DNA from: Streptomyces pseudovenezuelae
GTDB lineage: Bacteria > Actinomycetota > Actinomycetes > Streptomycetales > Streptomycetaceae
DNA length: 64,000 bases
Assembly (NCBI RefSeq): GCF_029892565.1
Contig: NZ_JARXVH010000004.1
Span: 682,001-746,000, forward strand
Direction: 5' to 3'
Position numbers and translations under genes: made by a program. The notes beneath the pieces are model-generated. The model saw only the letters and a list, made by a program, of their open reading frames with translations, had not been told where the DNA came from and ran no database searches. Each line of letters begins with the position of its first letter. Within the stretch, counting starts at the first letter, position 1. Below, piece by piece: positions 42,907-51,792 of this stretch.

Positions 42907-44511
42907 TCAGCCGCTACTGGGCCAAGGCACCTGCGGAGAGCGGTAGTACGAGATCCCCAGCGCGTCCCACCGCGGAGCCTGCGCAGCGAGCCGCACCTTG
43001 TAGGCGTCCCAGTCGTGCGTGGCGGCCGGCGACCAGCCGAGTTCGGCCGTGCCCGCGAGCCGCGGGAAGGCCATGTACTCAAGGTCGGCGCTCGTCACAA
43101 GCGTCTCGGTCCACAGCGGGGACTCCACGCCCTTGATGGACGAACTCGGCGCCCCGGCAAGGTAGTTGCCCGGGTCCCAGTCATAGGCCCGCCTCACCTC
43201 CACCAGTCCGGCCCAGTCCTGGCCGAGCGGGGTGTCCTCGGTGTACTTCATGTCGAGGTAGAGCCGGTCGGCCGGCGAGAGGACCAGTCCGGTCCCGTTC
43301 TGTGCCGCCGCCACGACCTGGGCCTTCTCCTCGGCACTGGCGTCGTCCATGCCCCAGTACTGGGCGAGCGCCCCCCTGGCCGGGTGCGCGCCGGTCAGCT
43401 GGTGCCAACCGACCACCGTCTTCCCGTACTTGGCGACGATCGGCTGCACCCGGTCCATGAACTTCACATAGTCCTCATGGCTGGTGGAGTGCGCCTCGTC
43501 ACCGCCGATGTGCAGATAGCGGCCGGGGGTGAGCGCGGCCAGCTCGCGGATCACGTCCTCCGCGAAGTCGTACGTGACCTCCTTGGACGCGCACAGCGAA
43601 CTGAAGCCGACCTCGGTGCCCGTGTAGAGCGGGGGCGCCACGCCGTCGCAGTTGAGATCGGCGTACGAGGCGAGGGCCGCGTTGGTGTGGCCGGGCATGT
43701 CGATCTCGGGGACGACCTCCAGGAAACGGGAGGACGCGTACCGGACGATCTCCTTGTACTCGGCCTTGGTGTAGAAGCCGCCCGGGCCGCCGCCGACCTG
43801 GGTTGAACCGCCGTAGGTCGCCAGGCGCGGCCAGGAGTCGATCGCCAGGCGCCAGCCCTGGTCGTCGCTGAGGTGCAGATGGAGTTTGTTGATCTTGTAG
43901 AGGGCGAGTTCGTCGATGTAGCGCTTGACCTGGCCGACGGTGAAGAAGTGCCGGGAGACATCGAGCATCGCGCCGCGGTAGGAGTAGCGCGGGCGGTCCT
44001 CGACGGTGCCGCCGGCCACGGTCCACGGGCCGCGCTGCACCGACTTCATCTCGACGGTGGCGGGCAGCAGTTGGCGCAGGGTCTGCACGCCGTGGAAGAG
44101 GCCGGCGGGGGCGCCGGCGGTGATGGTGACGCCGCCGCTTCCGCTGTCCAGGCGGTAGCCCTCGGCGCCGTACCGTCCGGGGTCGAGGTGCAGCCGGATG
44201 CCGCCGCGCCCCCGGGTGGTCACCGGCAGCGGATAGCCGGTGGACGGGCGCAGCACGGCCGCCAGGTACTCACCGACGCGGCGGGCCTCGCGGTGGTCGC
44301 TGACCTTGATGGCGGTGTCACGGGTGATCCGGTACGGCGCTCCGCCGGGTCTGACCGAGGCGGGCGCGGGGACGACCCGGTCGAGCGGGGTCGCGGCGGG
44401 TGTCGTCGGGGTCGGTGCCGCACCGGCGGTGAACGTGCCGGCCGCGGCGACGAGCAGCAGGGATCCGAGGACCCGGACCATGCGGGGAGTCGTTCTGTGG
44501 TGCCGTCTCAC
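42907..44511 (-). CDS. Secreted GH20 beta-N-acetylhexosaminidase
   Basis: This exported hexosaminidase of about 534 residues releases GlcNAc from chitin oligomers or wall fragments. A signal peptide spans about residues 12-32 (VRVLGSLLLVAAAGTFTAGA). A GH20b-like N-domain precedes the barrel. The barrel carries RGAMLDVSRHFFTVGQVKRY and the catalytic Asp-Glu pair in YLHIGGDEAHST. Trp-rich substrate-pocket segments are VVGWHQLTG and SPLWTETLV. GTG at 44511 follows GGGAG; the longer frame upstream has no signal peptide. A DasR site lies 40 bp upstream, so it should be induced by amino sugars. Confidence 0.94.
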   Translation of the reverse strand: MRRHHRTTPRMVRVLGSLLLVAAAGTFTAGAAPTPTTPAATPLDRVVPAPASVRPGGAPYRITRDTAIKVSDHREARRVGEYLAAVLRPSTGYPLPVTTRGRGGIRLHLDPGRYGAEGYRLDSGSGGVTITAGAPAGLFHGVQTLRQLLPATVEMKSVQRGPWTVAGGTVEDRPRYSYRGAMLDVSRHFFTVGQVKRYIDELALYKINKLHLHLSDDQGWRLAIDSWPRLATYGGSTQVGGGPGGFYTKAEYKEIVRYASSRFLEVVPEIDMPGHTNAALASYADLNCDGVAPPLYTGTEVGFSSLCASKEVTYDFAEDVIRELAALTPGRYLHIGGDEAHSTSHEDYVKFMDRVQPIVAKYGKTVVGWHQLTGAHPARGALAQYWGMDDASAEEKAQVVAAAQNGTGLVLSPADRLYLDMKYTEDTPLGQDWAGLVEVRRAYDWDPGNYLAGAPSSSIKGVESPLWTETLVTSADLEYMAFPRLAGTAELGWSPAATHDWDAYKVRLAAQAPRWDALGISYYRSPQVPWPSSG

Positions 44512-44550
44512 ATGCGCTCCCTTCAACTGTGACCAGAGTGGAGGGACAAG

Positions 44551-44566
44551 ATTGGTCAAGACCACT
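44551..44566. promoter_or_regulatory. DasR-responsive element (dre) between divergent genes
   Basis: ATTGGTCAAGACCACT fits the dre form with a perfect TGGTC-nn-GACCA core. It lies 40 bp before the hexosaminidase start and 31 bp before the DUF4429 gene. Confidence 0.88.
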
Positions 44567-44596
44567 CTCCCGCAGATCCGGTGAAACAATCCCTCC

Positions 44597-45484
44597 ATGG
44601 CGGAAATCCTCCAGAAGGACGGCACCTGGGCGTTCGACGGCGACGCCCTGCGACTGACTCCCGGACGAGACAAGAACGTCAGCCTGTTGCGCAGGACCCT
44701 GGGCGAACTCATCGTGCCGCTGGGCGCGTTGGCGGGCGTCTCGTTCGAACAGGGCCGCAAGACGGGGAGGCTCAGACTGCGGCTGCGCGACGGCGCCGAC
44801 CCGCTGCTGCACGCGACCGGCGGCCGGCTCGCCGAGCCGAACGACCCCTACCAACTGCTGGTCGAGTCCGACCGCTACGGCGTCGCCGAGTACTTCGTGG
44901 ACGAGGTCCGCAACGCGCTGCTGCTGGACGAGGTGCCGGCCGACCCGGTGGACGGCTATCTGCTGCCCGGCCCGTCCGTGCCGCTGTCGGTCTCGGCCGG
45001 GGACGGCACGGCGAGCTTCGACGGTGAGCGCGTACGCCTGGAGTGGAACTGGAAGACCGAGGACGCCAAGGCCGCCGCCGGGGTGCGCGCTCTGCCGGTC
45101 GCCGACATCGTCGGCGTCGAGTGGCAGCCCGCGGTCGGTCTGGAGAACGGGCATCTGCGCTTCACCGTGCGGCACGCGCCGACCAAGGCGCCGCCGAAGT
45201 ACGACCCCAATTCGGTGGAGCTGTGGGGCTTCAAGAAGGACCCGCTGATGGCCCTGGTCGCGGCGGCCGTCCAGGCCCGTCTCCCGCACCCGGCCGCCGT
45301 CCCCGCGGACGTACCGCCGCAGGACGCCTCCCCCCGCCAACTCGCGCCCGCCGCCGACCCGGTTGAGGACGGCCACGACGCGTTGCTGCGCAGGCTGCGC
45401 GAGTTGGGCGAACTGCGGAGCACGGGGGTGCTGACCGACGAGGAGTTCACCCTGGCCAAACAGGCGATCCTCAAGCGCATGTAG
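44597..45484 (+). CDS. DUF4429 protein with C-terminal SHOCT segment
   Basis: This 295-residue cytoplasmic protein has two related DUF4429 units (about 1-110 and 125-225; compare WAFDGDALRLTPGRDKNVSL with ASFDGERVRLEWNWKTEDAK). After an Ala/Pro linker, a SHOCT helix pair closes it (LRRLRELGELRSTGVLTDEE). SHOCT segments are oligomerisation helices often found on membrane or nucleic-acid-associated proteins. No reaction is known for DUF4429. It is divergent from the GH20 gene over 85 bp that includes the dre box, so DasR control is possible. Confidence 0.86.
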   Translation: MAEILQKDGTWAFDGDALRLTPGRDKNVSLLRRTLGELIVPLGALAGVSFEQGRKTGRLRLRLRDGADPLLHATGGRLAEPNDPYQLLVESDRYGVAEYFVDEVRNALLLDEVPADPVDGYLLPGPSVPLSVSAGDGTASFDGERVRLEWNWKTEDAKAAAGVRALPVADIVGVEWQPAVGLENGHLRFTVRHAPTKAPPKYDPNSVELWGFKKDPLMALVAAAVQARLPHPAAVPADVPPQDASPRQLAPAADPVEDGHDALLRRLRELGELRSTGVLTDEEFTLAKQAILKRM

Positions 45485-45566
45485 CGCGCGAGGACCGCCT
45501 GTCGGTCACTGCTTCATCTGTCACCGCTTCACCGGTACGCCCCGCCTTCCGGGCGCCCGACGGCGG

Positions 45567-47180
45567 TCACTTGGCCTTGCGGGCCACCGTGAAGTGGTCG
45601 ATGCGGTCGCCGGTCTCGGCGATGCCGGACACCTTCAGCTTGGCGTAGTGGCCGCGCGAGGCGGGCTCCACGTCCACGCGCAGGAACGAGTAGTTGAGGT
45701 AGCGGACCCGGGACCAGGTGACGGTCTCGTTGACCTTGCCGGACTTGGTGTTGATGAAGGAGGCGACGGACTCGACGTCCTTCACGTGACCCTCGTAGGA
45801 GTCCGGCGCGCTGAACGCGTACAGGCTGCGGCCGGCCGCGCCCGCCGTCACGTAGACGACACCCTCGGTCTCGGGGTACGCGGTCTCGCCGACCGGCAGC
45901 TTCTTGACGACCTTGTCGCCCTTGATGACGTCGGTGCGCTCGTACTGGTGGTTGTGGCCGTTGATGACCAGGTCCACCGTGTACTTCTCGAACAGCGGCA
46001 CCCACTCCTGGCGCACGCCCCCCTCCGAGGCGTGCGCGGTGGAGGTGCAGTACGCGCAGTGGTGGAAGAACACGACGATGAAGTCGATGTCGTGAGAGGC
46101 GCGGAACTTCTTCAGCTGCTTCTCGAACCACTTGGTCTGCGTGCCGCCCGAGATGCCGAGGTTGGCCGGGATCTCGAAGGAGATGTCGTTGGCGTCGAGC
46201 GAGATGATCGCCGTGTTGCCGTAGGTGAAGCTGTAGACGCTCGGCAGGTTCTTGGGGTCGGGGCCGTTGTCCGGCAGGCTCCAGCGGGCCTCTTCGCCGC
46301 CGTAGCCGTTGGGCGAGTACCAGGCCTCCATGTCGTGGTTGCCGTAGGCCGGCATCCACGGGACGGACTTGGCGACCGACTCGGTCTGGGCGAGGAACTG
46401 GTCCCACACGCGCGAGTCGAAGCCGGTGTCGGAGGTCACGCCGCCGCCGGACGGGTCGGCGTAGCAGATGTCGCCGGCGTGCAGGTGGAAGGCCGGGTTC
46501 TGGCCCAGCAGCAGGCTGTTGTTGGCCAGGCCGTGGTAGCCGACGCCCTCGTCGCCGAAGGCGGTGAAGGTGAAGGACTTCTTGCGGTCGGGCGCGGTGG
46601 TGAAGGTGCCCAGGGTGCCCAGCAGGTGCGGCTCGGCCGGGTCGAAGCCCTGGTGGCCGACGCCGTAGTAGTAGGTCCTGCCGGGGCGCAGGTGGGTCAG
46701 CTTGGCGTGCACGTAGTACTGGGTGTGGTCGCCGCTCGCGCCCACACCGGCCGGCGTGTAGAGCGAGCGGACCTCGGCCTCGATCTTGCGGGAGAGGTCC
46801 CAGGGGTGGGCGCCGATGCGGATGAAGGGCTTCTTCACCGGGAGCGGCACCTGCCACGAGACGGTCATCTCGGTGCTGGCGTCGTTGCCGAAGGCGAGGT
46901 GGCGGCCGAAGGGGGAGACGAGCGAGCCGTCGACCGTCTCGGTCGCGGGGGCGGTGCTCCCCCACTGCCCGAAGGGCGTGGGAGGTACCCCCAGGGTGGG
47001 AACCGCGGCCTGCGCGACCGCACCCGGCACGAACGCGCCACCGGCGACGGCGCCGATCGTCACGGCGCCGCCTCTCATCAGGTTGCGCCGCGAGAATTTG
47101 GCGCGCAGGTACTCGTGCTGCTCGGCCATGCTCATGCGCTCGGCCAGCTGCTCGGGTACGCCCATACGAGGAATGTCCAT
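45567..47180 (-). CDS. Tat-exported purple-acid-phosphatase-like phosphoesterase
   Basis: This binuclear-metal phosphoesterase of about 537 residues is exported by Tat (SRRNLMRGGAVTIGAVAGG, residues about 31-49). A purple-acid-phosphatase N-terminal FN3-like domain (HLAFGNDASTEMTVSWQVPL) is followed by the calcineurin-type core. Metal motifs run in order FGDEG, HAGDICYAD, YGNHDME, FFHHCAYC and NGHNHQYER. It likely releases phosphate from organic esters outside the cell. ATG at 47180 starts in the expected place ahead of the Tat motif, with only a distant GGGGGACGAG. Upstream lies an 18-bp palindrome and a weak PHO-like repeat. Confidence 0.9.
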   Translation of the reverse strand: MDIPRMGVPEQLAERMSMAEQHEYLRAKFSRRNLMRGGAVTIGAVAGGAFVPGAVAQAAVPTLGVPPTPFGQWGSTAPATETVDGSLVSPFGRHLAFGNDASTEMTVSWQVPLPVKKPFIRIGAHPWDLSRKIEAEVRSLYTPAGVGASGDHTQYYVHAKLTHLRPGRTYYYGVGHQGFDPAEPHLLGTLGTFTTAPDRKKSFTFTAFGDEGVGYHGLANNSLLLGQNPAFHLHAGDICYADPSGGGVTSDTGFDSRVWDQFLAQTESVAKSVPWMPAYGNHDMEAWYSPNGYGGEEARWSLPDNGPDPKNLPSVYSFTYGNTAIISLDANDISFEIPANLGISGGTQTKWFEKQLKKFRASHDIDFIVVFFHHCAYCTSTAHASEGGVRQEWVPLFEKYTVDLVINGHNHQYERTDVIKGDKVVKKLPVGETAYPETEGVVYVTAGAAGRSLYAFSAPDSYEGHVKDVESVASFINTKSGKVNETVTWSRVRYLNYSFLRVDVEPASRGHYAKLKVSGIAETGDRIDHFTVARKAK

Positions 47181-47221
47181 GGCGTCTGAAACTCGTCCCC
47201 CCAGACAACGAGGCGCAAGAC

Positions 47222-47265
47222 GCGGAATGGACAGGCTGCGAACAGAGGTCCATGAGAGATTCAAC
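47222..47265 (-). promoter_or_regulatory. Weak PHO-like 11-nt repeats before the phosphoesterase
   Basis: On the minus strand four contiguous 11-mers read GTTGAATCTCT, CATGGACCTCT, GTTCGCAGCCT and GTCCATTCCGC. Three begin GT(T/C). The last matches GKTCAYYYRSG at 8 of 11, while the others are poor. The phase and distance (42-85 bp upstream of the start) suit a PHO box, but the match is weak. Confidence 0.25.
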
Positions 47266-47292
47266 GTTCTCCCAAAGCTTGCCAACAGGCCT

Positions 47293-47310
47293 CTGCCCGA
47301 TATCGGGCAG
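47293..47310. promoter_or_regulatory. Perfect 18-bp palindrome in a divergent gap
   Basis: CTGCCCGATATCGGGCAG is fully symmetric. It lies 42 bp before the small plus-strand gene and 113 bp before the phosphoesterase start. With no loop it fits a dimeric repressor site better than a terminator. The regulator is unknown. Confidence 0.5.
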
Positions 47311-47351
47311 GATTCTTGCGAAACGCTCTTCGGTACCCCAGGATCGACCGG

Positions 47352-47609
47352 GTGCACGACGAACTCGTTGATCACCTGACGCGCTCCTCACCCCTGAGCC
47401 GGGGCGAGGCGCTACGGGTGATCCAGGAGGTGCTCGCCTACTTCGACGAGACGACCACGGAGTACGTCCGTCGCCGCCACCGCGAGCTGCAGGCCCAGGG
47501 CCTGGTGAACGCGGAGATCTTCGACCGGATCGAGGCGGACCTGAAATACCGGGCGGTCGCGCCGCCGGAGCTCACGCTCAGGCAGCTGCGCCGCATGGTC
47601 TACGGCTGA
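47352..47609 (+). CDS. Small conserved-looking protein of unknown function
   Basis: This 85-residue, all-helical soluble protein has no signal or TM. A Leu/Arg-rich first half (ELVDHLTRSSPLSRGEALRV) leads to a basic YVRRRHRELQAQGLVNAEIF and a C-terminal LTLRQLRRMVYG. GTG at 47352 has AGGA seven bases upstream, which is better than the longer in-frame start at 47316. It lies 68 bp ahead of glmS on the same strand and could be co-transcribed with it. Confidence 0.75.
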   Translation: MHDELVDHLTRSSPLSRGEALRVIQEVLAYFDETTTEYVRRRHRELQAQGLVNAEIFDRIEADLKYRAVAPPELTLRQLRRMVYG

Positions 47610-47677
47610 GCCGGCCGGCACGGCTGGGACGGCCGAGCCGAGCCGGCAATGACTAACGACTAGGGGAATACGTATAC

Positions 47678-49495
47678 ATGTGCGGAATCGTCGGATACAT
47701 CGGGAAGCGTGATGTGGCGCCCCTCCTCCTGGAGGGCCTGCAGCGACTGGAGTACCGCGGCTACGACTCGGCGGGCATCGCCGTCACCTCCCCGAAGACG
47801 GCAGGCCTGAAGACGGTCAAGGCCAAGGGCCGGGTGCGTGACCTGGAGGCCAAGGTCCCGGCCCGCTTCAAGGGCACCACCGGCATCGCCCACACCCGCT
47901 GGGCCACCCACGGCGCCCCCTCCGACGTGAACGCCCACCCGCACCTGGACGCCGAGGGCAAGGTCGCCGTCGTCCACAACGGCATCATCGACAACGCCTC
48001 CGACCTGCGCCGCAAGCTGGAGGCGGACGGCGTCGTGTTCCTCTCCGAGACCGACACCGAGGTCCTGGTCCACCTCATCGCCCGCGCCCAGGCCGAGACC
48101 CTGGAGGAGAAGGTCCGCGAGACCCTCCGGGTGATCGAGGGCACGTACGGCATCGCCGTGCTGCACGCCGACTTCCCCGACCGCATCGTGGTGGCGCGAA
48201 ACGGCTCCCCGGTCGTCCTCGGCGTCGGCGAGAAGGAGATGTTCGTCGCCTCGGACATCGCCGCGCTGGTCGCCCACACGCGGCAGATAGTGACTCTCGA
48301 CGACGGCGAGATGGCCACCCTCAAGGCCGACGACTTCCGCACGTACACCACCGAGGGCACCCGTACGACGTCGGAGCCGACCACCGTGGAGTGGGAGGCG
48401 GCCTCCTACGACATGGGCGGCCACGACACGTACATGCACAAGGAGATCCACGAGCAGGCCGAGGCCGTCGACCGCGTCCTGCGCGGCCGCATCGACGACC
48501 GCTTCTCCACCGTGCACCTCGGCGGCCTGAACCTGGACGCCCGCGAGGCCCGGCAGATCCGCCGCGTGAAGATCCTCGGCTGCGGCACCTCGTACCACGC
48601 GGGCCTGATCGGCGCCCAGATGATCGAGGAGCTGGCCCGCATCCCCGCGGACGCCGAGCCGGCCTCCGAATTCCGGTACCGCAACGCGGTGGTCGACCCC
48701 GACACCCTGTACGTCGCCGTCTCCCAGTCCGGTGAGACCTACGACGTCCTCGCCGCCGTCCAGGAGCTGAAGCGCAAGGGCGCGCGGGTCTTCGGCGTGG
48801 TGAACGTGGTCGGCTCGGCGATCGCGCGGGAGGCGGACGCCGGTATCTACGTCCACGCGGGGCCCGAGGTCTGCGTGGTCTCCACGAAGTGCTTCACCAA
48901 CACCACGGTCGCCTTCGCCCTGCTCGCCCTGCACCTGGGCCGCACCCGCGACCTCTCGGTCCGCGACGGCAAGCGGATCATCGAGGGCCTGCGCAAGCTG
49001 CCGGAGCAGATCACCGAGATCCTGAGCCGGGAGGAGGAGATCAAGAAGCTGGCCGAGCAGTACGCCGACGCCCGCTCGATGCTCTTCATCGGCCGCGTCC
49101 GGGGCTACCCGGTGGCCCGCGAGGCCTCCCTGAAGCTCAAGGAGGTCTCCTACATCCACGCGGAGGCCTACCCCGCCTCGGAGTTGAAGCACGGCCCCCT
49201 CGCCCTGATCGAGCCCGCCCTCCCCACGGTCGCGATCGTCCCCGACGACGACCTCCTGGAGAAGAACCGCGCCGCCCTGGAGGAGATCAAGGCCCGCAGC
49301 GGCCGAATCCTGGCGGTCGCCCACCAGCCCCAGGAAAAGGCCGACGAAACGATCGTGGTCCCCAGGAACGAGCCCGAACTCGACCCGATCCTCCTGGGCA
49401 TCCCCCTCCAACTCCTGGCGTACCACACGGCGTTGGCCCTGGGCCGCGACATCGACAAGCCGAGGAACCTCGCGAAGTCGGTGACGGTGGAGTAA
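47678..49495 (+). CDS. glmS: Glutamine-fructose-6-phosphate aminotransferase
   Basis: This 605-residue enzyme makes glucosamine-6-phosphate, the entry step to UDP-GlcNAc and cell wall. C2, after removal of Met, is the N-terminal nucleophile of the class II glutamine amidotransferase (MCGIVGYIGKRDVAPLLLEG). HTRWATHGAPSDVNAHPH marks the glutaminase site. Two SIS domains follow (ILGCGTSYHAGLIGAQMIEE; SMLFIGRVRGYPVAREASLK). The C-terminus AKSVTVE is the conserved tail. ATG follows AGGGGA. A 16-bp terminator ends the gene. Its nearness to a GH20 gene and dre site fits amino-sugar metabolism. Confidence 0.96.
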   Translation: MCGIVGYIGKRDVAPLLLEGLQRLEYRGYDSAGIAVTSPKTAGLKTVKAKGRVRDLEAKVPARFKGTTGIAHTRWATHGAPSDVNAHPHLDAEGKVAVVHNGIIDNASDLRRKLEADGVVFLSETDTEVLVHLIARAQAETLEEKVRETLRVIEGTYGIAVLHADFPDRIVVARNGSPVVLGVGEKEMFVASDIAALVAHTRQIVTLDDGEMATLKADDFRTYTTEGTRTTSEPTTVEWEAASYDMGGHDTYMHKEIHEQAEAVDRVLRGRIDDRFSTVHLGGLNLDAREARQIRRVKILGCGTSYHAGLIGAQMIEELARIPADAEPASEFRYRNAVVDPDTLYVAVSQSGETYDVLAAVQELKRKGARVFGVVNVVGSAIAREADAGIYVHAGPEVCVVSTKCFTNTTVAFALLALHLGRTRDLSVRDGKRIIEGLRKLPEQITEILSREEEIKKLAEQYADARSMLFIGRVRGYPVAREASLKLKEVSYIHAEAYPASELKHGPLALIEPALPTVAIVPDDDLLEKNRAALEEIKARSGRILAVAHQPQEKADETIVVPRNEPELDPILLGIPLQLLAYHTALALGRDIDKPRNLAKSVTVE

Positions 49496-49504
49496 TTCCG
49501 ACAG

Positions 49505-49545
49505 AAAGAACCCCCACGTGTGCCTCCTGCACGTGGGGGTTCTTT
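49505..49545. terminator. Bidirectional terminator after glmS
   Basis: A perfect 16-bp stem (49505-49520 with 49530-49545) has A-rich and T-rich ends, so it works on both strands between glmS and the convergent SatP-like gene. Confidence 0.95.
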
Positions 49546-49555
49546 CCGCTGCCGA

Positions 49556-50119
49556 TCAGCCGGTTGCCGTCACGCCCCGGCCCGCAGCCCGCCGCGGAAG
49601 CACCGTCGGCCAATGGGCCAACGCGGCCGTCGCCGAATACCAGGCGACAGCCCCCGCAGCGACACCGAACCACCCACCGACCTTGCCCAGACCGTCACTT
49701 CCGGCGAACTGGGCGATGGCGAGCAGCACGAGGGAGACGAAGAACAGGCCGTACATACCCTGCGTCAGCTGATCCCCACCCGCGAGGGTCACCGACAGGG
49801 CCACGAGGGCGAACAGGACCAGGAACAGCCCCGCCGCGTTGTCCGACATGGAGTCACCGGCGGTCACGGCCCAGGTGAACCACAGCGCGCCGAACGCCGT
49901 GAACGCCGTACCGGTCAGGGTGTCGCCGTCGCGGAACGCGAACAGTCCGGCGACGAACAGTGCAACTCCGCCTACGTAGTGGGCCAGTGATACGGCGTCA
50001 GCCGCCGACACCCCGTCGATCACATCGGCGTAGCCGAGTCCGAACGCCAACAGGGTGATTCCCAGGGCGAGTCGGCCGACGATCGAGGTGGTGCTTCCCG
50101 CAGAGACGTCATTGTCCAC
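49556..50119 (-). CDS. GPR1/FUN34/YaaH (SatP)-like membrane protein
   Basis: This 187-residue protein with six TM helices resembles the acetate/succinate uptake family. The best matching stretch is AHYVGGVALFVAGLFAFRDG, followed by TAFTAFGALWFTWAV. The family's N-terminal NPAPLGL motif is not visible, so it is a divergent member or a relative. GTG at 50119 has GGGAG seven bases upstream. Substrate is unknown; a small carboxylate is the default guess. Confidence 0.75.
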   Translation of the reverse strand: MDNDVSAGSTTSIVGRLALGITLLAFGLGYADVIDGVSAADAVSLAHYVGGVALFVAGLFAFRDGDTLTGTAFTAFGALWFTWAVTAGDSMSDNAAGLFLVLFALVALSVTLAGGDQLTQGMYGLFFVSLVLLAIAQFAGSDGLGKVGGWFGVAAGAVAWYSATAALAHWPTVLPRRAAGRGVTATG

Positions 50120-50254
50120 GGCGGGCTCCCTTCATGCATGTGCGTTTGTGCGGTGTGACCGATATATGCCCTTCACAAGGACACAAACACCTCTGCACAG
50201 CAGTGAATTCGGAGCCGACCGGCGAGTTCGACCTACGAGTTGTGGGATGACGAG

Positions 50255-50782
50255 TCAGGGGATGACGACGACGGGCCGCTGCGCCCGCTTGGCGAGCCGC
50301 CCCGCGACGGAGCCGAAGATGCGTCCGACGATGCCGTGGGTCGAGCCGACGACGATCGCGTCCGCCTCGTACTCCCGCCCCACCTCTTCGAGTTCGTGGC
50401 AGATGTCGCCGCCGCGCTCGACGAGGATCCAGGGGACCTCCGCCAAGTACTCGGCGCACGCCAGCTCCAGACCGAGCACCTCGGTGCGGTGGTCCGGCAC
50501 GTCGACGAAGACCGGTGGCTCGCAGCCGGCCCACACCGTGGTGGGCAGCCGGTTGGCGACGTGGACGATGATCAGGCCCGAGCCGGAGCGGTGGGCCATG
50601 CCGATGGCGTACGCCAGGGCGCGCTCACTGGAGGTGGAGCCGTCGAAGCCGACGACGACGCCGTGCTTGAAGGCTGGATCGCAGGAATGGCGTGGTTCTT
50701 TCGCCGCCAGGGGCTCGGCCGCCGTGGGGTCGGCGACGGGCCGCTTGCGGTCCGCGGGTTCGAAGTATTCGTGACCGGCCAT
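50255..50782 (-). CDS. Universal stress protein (UspA family)
   Basis: This 175-residue cytoplasmic protein has a single Usp domain after a tail of about 40 residues. VVVGFDGSTSSERALAYAIG starts the domain. The ATP-binding loop reads GSTHGIVGRIFGSVAGRL, near the G-x2-G-x9-G(S/T) form, so it probably binds ATP. The C-terminal strand is QRPVVVIP. Such proteins respond to starvation or stress; the partner is unknown. It is monocistronic. Confidence 0.9.
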   Translation of the reverse strand: MAGHEYFEPADRKRPVADPTAAEPLAAKEPRHSCDPAFKHGVVVGFDGSTSSERALAYAIGMAHRSGSGLIIVHVANRLPTTVWAGCEPPVFVDVPDHRTEVLGLELACAEYLAEVPWILVERGGDICHELEEVGREYEADAIVVGSTHGIVGRIFGSVAGRLAKRAQRPVVVIP

Positions 50783-51093
50783 GGCTGTCTCGGCGTTTTG
50801 ATCCTTTTTGGGAGGGACGACAGTGTGCTGCGGAGCTGTGTCCGGGAATTATCTTCCCAACCCCATACCCCCAAGGGTACGGCGGCACGCCTCCTTAGCG
50901 CAGATCCCGCCCCCCATGCGTGGGGGTTCCAGGGAGCATGCACGAGGGGGCGCCCGTAACGCAATGGTTGCTGCGCTGTACAGGCGGTTTGCACAGGATT
51001 CACTTACCGTGCGGCCGGTAAGAGGGGGGCGTACAGTGACCGACCGCTCGAACAGGCGTTGAACCCCGTGAGCCACCGCCCCAGGGAGCACGC
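50783..51093. other. Intergenic region, promoters only
   Basis: This 311-bp gap between the divergent Usp gene and the small membrane-protein gene has no supportable gene. It holds a short CCCCCA/TGGGGG hairpin near 50909-50926. I see no recognised operator. Confidence 0.5.
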
Positions 51094-51414
51094 ATGTCCG
51101 GACCGCACGCCACCCCCCAGACCACCCCGCCCCAGGACTCCGTGACCGACGTCGTCCGCTGGGCCGCCTTCAGCTGCGTCCTGGTCCCCGTGGTTCTCCT
51201 CTGGTACGGCGGCTCGCTCGCCGGCGCCGCAGGTACGGCCCTCGGACTCGCCGCCGTCACCGCCGTGTGCCGCCTGCTGTTGCGGCAGTCCGAGCGGGGC
51301 GCCGCCCAGATGCGGGCGGCCGAGCAGGCGCCCTCCCGTGGCCACCGGCACAGGGCCGGCGCGGGGGCCCGCAGGGGTGGGCGGCACACTGGGGGAAGTA
51401 CACCGGTCGGCTGA
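51094..51414 (+). CDS. Small membrane protein of unknown function
   Basis: This 106-residue protein has two TM helices (VVRWAAFSCVLVPVVLLWYG and AAGTALGLAAVTAVCRLLL) separated by a short turn. Both ends are probably cytoplasmic. The C-terminus is basic (RGHRHRAGAGARRGGRH). ATG at 51094 has AGGGAG six bases upstream. It lies directly upstream of the adpA promoter region; in related species a small hypothetical gene also stands there. The role is unknown. Confidence 0.75.
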   Translation: MSGPHATPQTTPPQDSVTDVVRWAAFSCVLVPVVLLWYGGSLAGAAGTALGLAAVTAVCRLLLRQSERGAAQMRAAEQAPSRGHRHRAGAGARRGGRHTGGSTPVG

Positions 51415-51792
51415 CCGGTTTCCGCACACACTCACGACGCTTTTCAGCCAACTTCCGGCCAGGGCGCGTTCCTTACCCCCACTACCCCCCAACCCCCGTT
51501 CCACCTGCACGGAAAGGGTCCCGGAGACCCTGCGTACCCTACGTGGATTGGCCACTGCGACAAGGCGCACTTCCCTGCACGGCCCACGAGTGCAACGCTT
51601 CGTGATCGAATGCTTCACGCCAAGTTGCCATGTCGACAATGTGCCGGTTCCCGAACTGGGTCACCCCGGCACCACGGGACACAGTAGATTCGATCTTGAC
51701 GTCTTACGGCGGGGGACTCGTGCAGGACCGAGGGGAAACGTGCAGGAGCGACACAACCGAGGAGCCGCGACCACCGAGGGGGGCTTAGCAGT
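51415..51792 (+). promoter_or_regulatory. adpA promoter and leader region
   Basis: No gene is supported in these 378 bp before adpA. Two near-matches (9 of 10) to the AdpA consensus TGGCSNGWWY lie on the minus strand at 51452-51461 (TGGCCGGAAG) and 51613-51622 (TGGCGTGAAG). They would allow the autoregulation known for adpA in other Streptomyces. The exact start of transcription cannot be read. Confidence 0.5.

Noticed and set aside
50909..50926. Hairpin as a riboswitch or small RNA
   Set aside because: The stem is only six base pairs and no conserved riboswitch element is visible.
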